Assembly: GCA_038244055.1 (NCBI GenBank)
Contig: JBBRTW010000126.1
Location: forward strand, 1-16,103
DNA length: 16,103 nucleotides
Source of the DNA: DASPKW01 sp038244055
GTDB lineage: Bacteria > Planctomycetota > Phycisphaerae > Tepidisphaerales > Tepidisphaeraceae
Reading direction: 5' to 3'
The translations under genes were made by a program, and so were the position numbers. The stretch's first letter is position 1, and the number at the start of each line of letters is the position of its first letter. Below the pieces are notes generated by a model. It did not search any database, was not told where the DNA came from, and worked only from the letters and a program-made list of their open reading frames with translations. This document shows, in pieces, positions 13,215 to 16,103 of this stretch.

Positions 13215-14669
13215 ATGTCTTCACGAATCACGCGCAGAAAATTTCTACAGGGTTCGACCGCCGCCGCCGCGGGGCTGGTTTTTTCATCGGCCGCCTACAA
13301 GGTATTGGGCGCCAATGAAGATGTCCGCGTCGCCATCGTCGGTTGCGGCGGACGCGGCGGCAATCACATTAATGCGTTCAGTGCCATCGCCGGGTGCCGC
13401 GTGGCCGCGGTGTGCGATGCGGATGAGGCGCACATGACCGCCGCCGTGGGCACGCTGAAAAAGAAGGGCCACGAAGCCAAGGGTTATCAGGATTACCGCA
13501 AGCTTCTCGACGACAAAGAGATCGATGCCGTCGTCACCGCGACGCCCAACCACTGGCACTCGCTGGTGACGGTGTGGGCCTGCCAGGCGGGCAAGGATGT
13601 GTATGTCGAGAAGCCGATCAGCCATGAAATCTGGGAAGGCCGGCAGTGCGTCAAGGCGGCCGAGAAGTACAACCGCGTCGTCATGCACGGCACCCAGCGC
13701 CGCAGCGATTCGTCCTATCCCGAAGTGTTCGATTGGATCAAGAAGGGCAATCTCGGCGCGATTCAGTTCGTCAAAGGCTTCTGCTACAAGCCGCGCCCCA
13801 GCATCGGCAAGACTCAGGGCGATCAGCCCATCCCCGCCAGCGTCAACTACGACCTCTGGTGCGGCCCGGCCCCGATGGAGCCGCTCCGCCGCAAAAAGCT
13901 CCACTACGACTGGCACTGGGTCTGGCCGACCGGCAACGGCGACATCGGCAACCAGGGCGTCCATGAAATGGACATGTGCCGCTGGTTCATCGGCAATAAC
14001 ACCCTGCCCGAGCGCGTCATGAGCATCGGCGGGCGCTTCGTGGTCGACGATGACGCCACGACCCCGAACACGCTCATCAGCTACTACGACTTCAAGCCCG
14101 TTCCCTTCATCTTCGAAGTGCGCGGCCTGCCCCGCAAGACCGGCGACTCGGCCATGGATGCCTTCGGCAAGACCCTCCGCATCGGCGTCTGGATCCAGTG
14201 CGAGAACGGCTACTACGCCCCCGGCGAAACCGGCGGATGGGTCTACGACAAAGCCGGCAAGAAGGTCAAGGAGTTCGTCCAGAACGGCCAGAACAATCAC
14301 CAGGCCAATTTCATCAAGGCCGTCCGCACCCGCAAGCCCGAAGACAACAAGTGCAACGCCGAGACCGCCCATCTGTCGGCCGCCCTTTGCCACCTCGGCA
14401 ACATCTCCTACCGCGTCGGCAAGGAGACGCTGGCGGGCGATGTTTCCGACCAGGTCAAGGGCAACGCCCAGGCCAGCGAATCCTTCGATCGCATGAAGGA
14501 CCACCTGGTCGCCAATGGCGTCGATCTCAAGGCCAGCAAGGTCACCCTCGGCCCGTCGCTGGTCATCGATAACAAGACCGAGCGCTTCACGGGCGAGTTC
14601 TCCGAAGCGGCCAACAAGTACGTCACGCGCGAATACCGCAAGCCGTTCGTCGTGCCCGAAATCGCCTGA
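13215..14669 (+). CDS. Tat-exported Gfo/Idh/MocA-family oxidoreductase
   Basis: A 484-residue protein. The N-terminus SSRITRRKFLQGSTAAAAGL carries a twin-arginine signal (RRKFLQG) ahead of an Ala-rich hydrophobic stretch, so the folded protein with bound nucleotide is exported. Residues 37-60 (VRVAIVGCGGRGGNHINAFS) are the Rossmann dinucleotide-binding fold. EKP (132-134) in DVYVEKPISHE is the family's conserved active-site motif. The C-terminal substrate domain has GDIGNQGVHEMDMCRWF (242-258, with D243 and H250 as likely catalytic acids). Planctomycetota carry large expansions of this family, probably acting on sugars from polysaccharides; the substrate here is unknown. The start is supported by GAGGA at 13201-13205. 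The gene stands alone between a repeat element and a terminator. Confidence 0.93.
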   Translation: MSSRITRRKFLQGSTAAAAGLVFSSAAYKVLGANEDVRVAIVGCGGRGGNHINAFSAIAGCRVAAVCDADEAHMTAAVGTLKKKGHEAKGYQDYRKLLDDKEIDAVVTATPNHWHSLVTVWACQAGKDVYVEKPISHEIWEGRQCVKAAEKYNRVVMHGTQRRSDSSYPEVFDWIKKGNLGAIQFVKGFCYKPRPSIGKTQGDQPIPASVNYDLWCGPAPMEPLRRKKLHYDWHWVWPTGNGDIGNQGVHEMDMCRWFIGNNTLPERVMSIGGRFVVDDDATTPNTLISYYDFKPVPFIFEVRGLPRKTGDSAMDAFGKTLRIGVWIQCENGYYAPGETGGWVYDKAGKKVKEFVQNGQNNHQANFIKAVRTRKPEDNKCNAETAHLSAALCHLGNISYRVGKETLAGDVSDQVKGNAQASESFDRMKDHLVANGVDLKASKVTLGPSLVIDNKTERFTGEFSEAANKYVTREYRKPFVVPEIA

Positions 14670-14674
14670 AGTAG

Positions 14675-14765
14675 CACGGGCATCCTGCCCGTGTCAAAGT
14701 TATTCCGACGCATGGGCATCCTGCCCGTGTCGAAGTTATTCCGACGCATGGGCATCTGGCCCATG
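14675..14765. repeat. Three 36-bp tandem units with palindromic cores
   Basis: Hairpin cores at 14675-14693, 14711-14729 and 14747-14765 recur at exactly 36 bp. Each has a 7-bp stem around a 5-base loop: CACGGGC-ATCCT-GCCCGTG, CATGGGC-ATCCT-GCCCGTG and CATGGGC-ATCTG-GCCCATG. The 17-base spacers differ at one position. It begins six bases after the oxidoreductase stop and so sits in its 3' untranslated region. Confidence 0.9.
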
Positions 14766-14789
14766 AACCACATTTCGAGGGTAGATGAG

Positions 14790-14820
14790 ACCGCGGGACG
14801 CGAATACGCCCCGCGGTTTT
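14790..14820 (+). terminator. Rho-independent terminator after the oxidoreductase
   Basis: ACCGCGGG (14790-14797) pairs with CCCGCGGT (14810-14817) around a 12-base loop and is followed by TTTT. The hairpin lies 120 bp past the stop codon, after the three palindromic units, and 26 bp before the next gene's ATG. Confidence 0.75.
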
Positions 14821-14845
14821 GTCTGCGCGAATGTAGAATGAAAGC

Positions 14846-15895
14846 ATGACCACCCCCGCGACTTCTCCGACCCCTCCGACCCCTCCACCTCCGCCGAAGA
14901 AACGAAAGCGGTGGATGCTGAGATTGACCGCGCTGGCGCTCGTGCTGGGCGGAAGCTGGATCGGCTGCTCGATGCCCGGCTCGAGCTACAGCGGCCCGCT
15001 CCCGCCCGTCACGCCGGCGCAGGTGACCCTGGCCGATGAACTCAAGGCGCATGTGGCGATGCTGGCCGGGACGATCGGGCACCGGAATGTGGAGCATCCG
15101 GAGAATCTCAAGAAGGCGGCCGGTTATATCGAAGCGCAGTGGGCCAAGAGCGGGCTGAAAGTCGGCCGGCAGGAATACGCCTCGGCCGGGCAATCGGTGT
15201 TCAACCTCGACGCCGAAATCAAAGGCCAATCCCCCGAGATCATCCTCATCGGCGCGCATTACGATTCGGTGCGCGGCTCGCCCGGCGCCAACGACAACGC
15301 CAGCGGCGTCGCGGCCCTCCTCGCTCTGGGCAAGCGCCTCTCGGCGCACGCCGCCGCGAACGGCCCGTTTCCCAAAACCCTCCGACTGGCCGCGTTCGTC
15401 AACGAAGAGCCGCCCTTCTTCCAGACCGATCAAATGGGCTCGCTGGTCTACGCCAAACGATGCAAGGAGCGCAGCGAGCCGATCGTCGCGATGCTCGCGC
15501 TCGAAACCATCGGCTGCTACTCCGATGACCCCGATTCGCAGCGCTATCCCAAGCCCATCTCCCTCTTCTACCCCTCGCGCGGCAACTTCATCGCCTTCGT
15601 CGGCAACGTCCAATCCGGCGGCCTGGTCAAACGCATCGTCGGCAAATTCCGCAAGGACATCCGCTTCCCCAGCGAAGGTGCCGCGCTGCTGGGCTTCATC
15701 GAAGGCGTCGGCTGGAGCGATCACTGGTCCTTCTGGGAAAACGGCTACAAGGGCCTGATGGTGACGGATACCGCGCCCTTCCGCTACAAGTGGTATCACA
15801 CGAAAGACGATACGCCCGACAAAATTGACTACGAAAAAACCGCGCGCGTCGTCGAGGGCGTGGAGGTGGTCATCAAGGATCTGCTCACCGATTGA
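14846..15895 (+). CDS. M28-family zinc aminopeptidase-like, membrane-anchored
   Basis: A 349-residue zinc peptidase of the M28 (aminopeptidase) family, working outside the cytoplasm. The N-terminus is Pro/Thr-rich and then basic (PPPPKKRKRWMLRL, roughly residues 13-26), followed by a hydrophobic span with SWIGCSMPG. C41 may be a lipobox cysteine, although the residues before it (W, I, G) are not ideal. Metal and catalytic residues are visible: H138 (GAHYDS), D150 (PGANDNASGV), E187/E188 (FVNEEPP), E220 (LALETIG) and a C-terminal His (about 318, in WYHTKDDTPDKID). Thus the active site is complete. It probably trims amino acids from peptides at the cell surface. The start ATG at 14846 is preceded by only weak ribosome-binding sequence. 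Convergent with the edge gene. Confidence 0.87.
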   Translation: MTTPATSPTPPTPPPPPKKRKRWMLRLTALALVLGGSWIGCSMPGSSYSGPLPPVTPAQVTLADELKAHVAMLAGTIGHRNVEHPENLKKAAGYIEAQWAKSGLKVGRQEYASAGQSVFNLDAEIKGQSPEIILIGAHYDSVRGSPGANDNASGVAALLALGKRLSAHAAANGPFPKTLRLAAFVNEEPPFFQTDQMGSLVYAKRCKERSEPIVAMLALETIGCYSDDPDSQRYPKPISLFYPSRGNFIAFVGNVQSGGLVKRIVGKFRKDIRFPSEGAALLGFIEGVGWSDHWSFWENGYKGLMVTDTAPFRYKWYHTKDDTPDKIDYEKTARVVEGVEVVIKDLLTD

Positions 15896-15913
15896 CGCTA
15901 TTGCGCCATTGCT

Positions 15914-16103
15914 TCATCTCCCCGCCGCGCCCTGACCCACCGCCTCCACCGCCCGCCGCGCCGACCGCAGGTAAACCCGGACCGTCGCATCCTTCTCCTC
16001 ATCGGCCTGCTTGAGAACATCCGCCGCGCTCACGCCGGATTTCCACGCCCGCTCGAGCGCCAGCGTCAACCCTTCGCGAACCGGCATGTCCCCTGAATCC
16101 ACG
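15914..16103 (-). CDS. Unrecognised protein, partial at right edge
   Basis: A minus-strand frame open to the window edge ends in a TGA 18 bases beyond the M28 stop. The visible residues (MPVREGLTLALERAWKSGVS through VRVYLRSARRAVEAVGQGAA) look helical and charged. A GTG at 16100-16102 or an ATG at about 16085-16087, which has AGGGG just upstream, could be internal starts, in which case the gene would be complete at about 57-62 residues. I cannot tell which, and recognise no family. Confidence 0.4.
   Translation of the reverse strand, partial: VDSGDMPVREGLTLALERAWKSGVSAADVLKQADEEKDATVRVYLRSARRAVEAVGQGAAGR

Noticed and set aside
13284..14504. A 406-codon minus-strand frame, with similar long antisense frames at 606-1373, 9454-10251, 11058-11948, 12077-12949 and 14408-15799
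   Set aside because: All lie opposite well-supported genes and are explained by high GC at third codon positions; their translations match no family.
14675..14765. CRISPR array
   Set aside because: The period is 36 bp, but the 17-base segments between hairpins are nearly identical and only three units are present, so there are no unique spacers and no cas genes.

Overview
The window looks like part of a chromosome of a Planctomycetota bacterium, most likely in or near the class Phycisphaerae. This is inferred from gene content and style; there is no rRNA to confirm it. The pointers are a secreted mosaic protein with a dockerin-like calcium-binding pair near its C-terminus, a Tat-exported Gfo/Idh/MocA oxidoreductase, a Tat/lipoprotein-rich GC-rich gene set, and dispersed palindromic repeats built on AATCCGAAAT and GGGCATCCTGCCC cores.

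Layout, left to right. (1) 3-2456: the 3' part of a large secreted protein with alternating beta-sandwich and SbsA-type Ig-like modules, a dockerin-like module and a Pro/Ala-rich tail; it overlaps a DinB-superfamily gene (2429-2929). (2) 2910-3600, minus strand: a decayed polygalacturonase (GH28) fragment behind a small coiled-coil plus basic, winged-helix-like protein with a TTG start. (3) 3601-4421: a gene-poor stretch with a promoter, a 16-bp-stem palindrome and a 14-bp perfect palindrome. (4) 4422-5558: a 42-residue membrane peptide gene followed by a multi-pass membrane protein of the kind often labelled PhnA-like. (5) 5794-7011, minus: an MFS transporter, convergent with the previous pair across a hairpin.

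(6) 7153-10269: pgk with a recognisable sigma-70-like promoter, then an accessory cassette (a HEPN-domain protein carrying an intact R-x4-H RNase motif, a tightly coupled 104-residue partner of unknown family, and a possible 90-residue ORF), then rpe. Pgk and Rpe serve glycolysis and the pentose phosphate pathway; the cassette between them looks like a toxin-antitoxin or RNA-targeting module. (7) 10393-12892: a DUF4956 membrane protein, a single-span HlyD-like protein and a WecG/TagA/CpsF glycosyltransferase, suggesting envelope or exopolysaccharide work. (8) 12893-13214: a large imperfect inverted repeat and a promoter-like region. (9) 13215-14669: the Tat-exported oxidoreductase, followed by three 36-bp palindromic tandem units and a rho-independent terminator. 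(10) 14846-15895: an M28-family zinc peptidase with an N-terminal membrane anchor or lipobox. (11) An unrecognised minus-strand gene runs off the right edge.

The best candidates for an undescribed system are the HEPN plus partner pair at 8412-9231 and the tiny membrane peptide paired with the PhnA-like membrane protein at 4422-5558. The tandem palindromes at 14675-14765 are notable because their stems differ by what looks like paired, structure-preserving changes.
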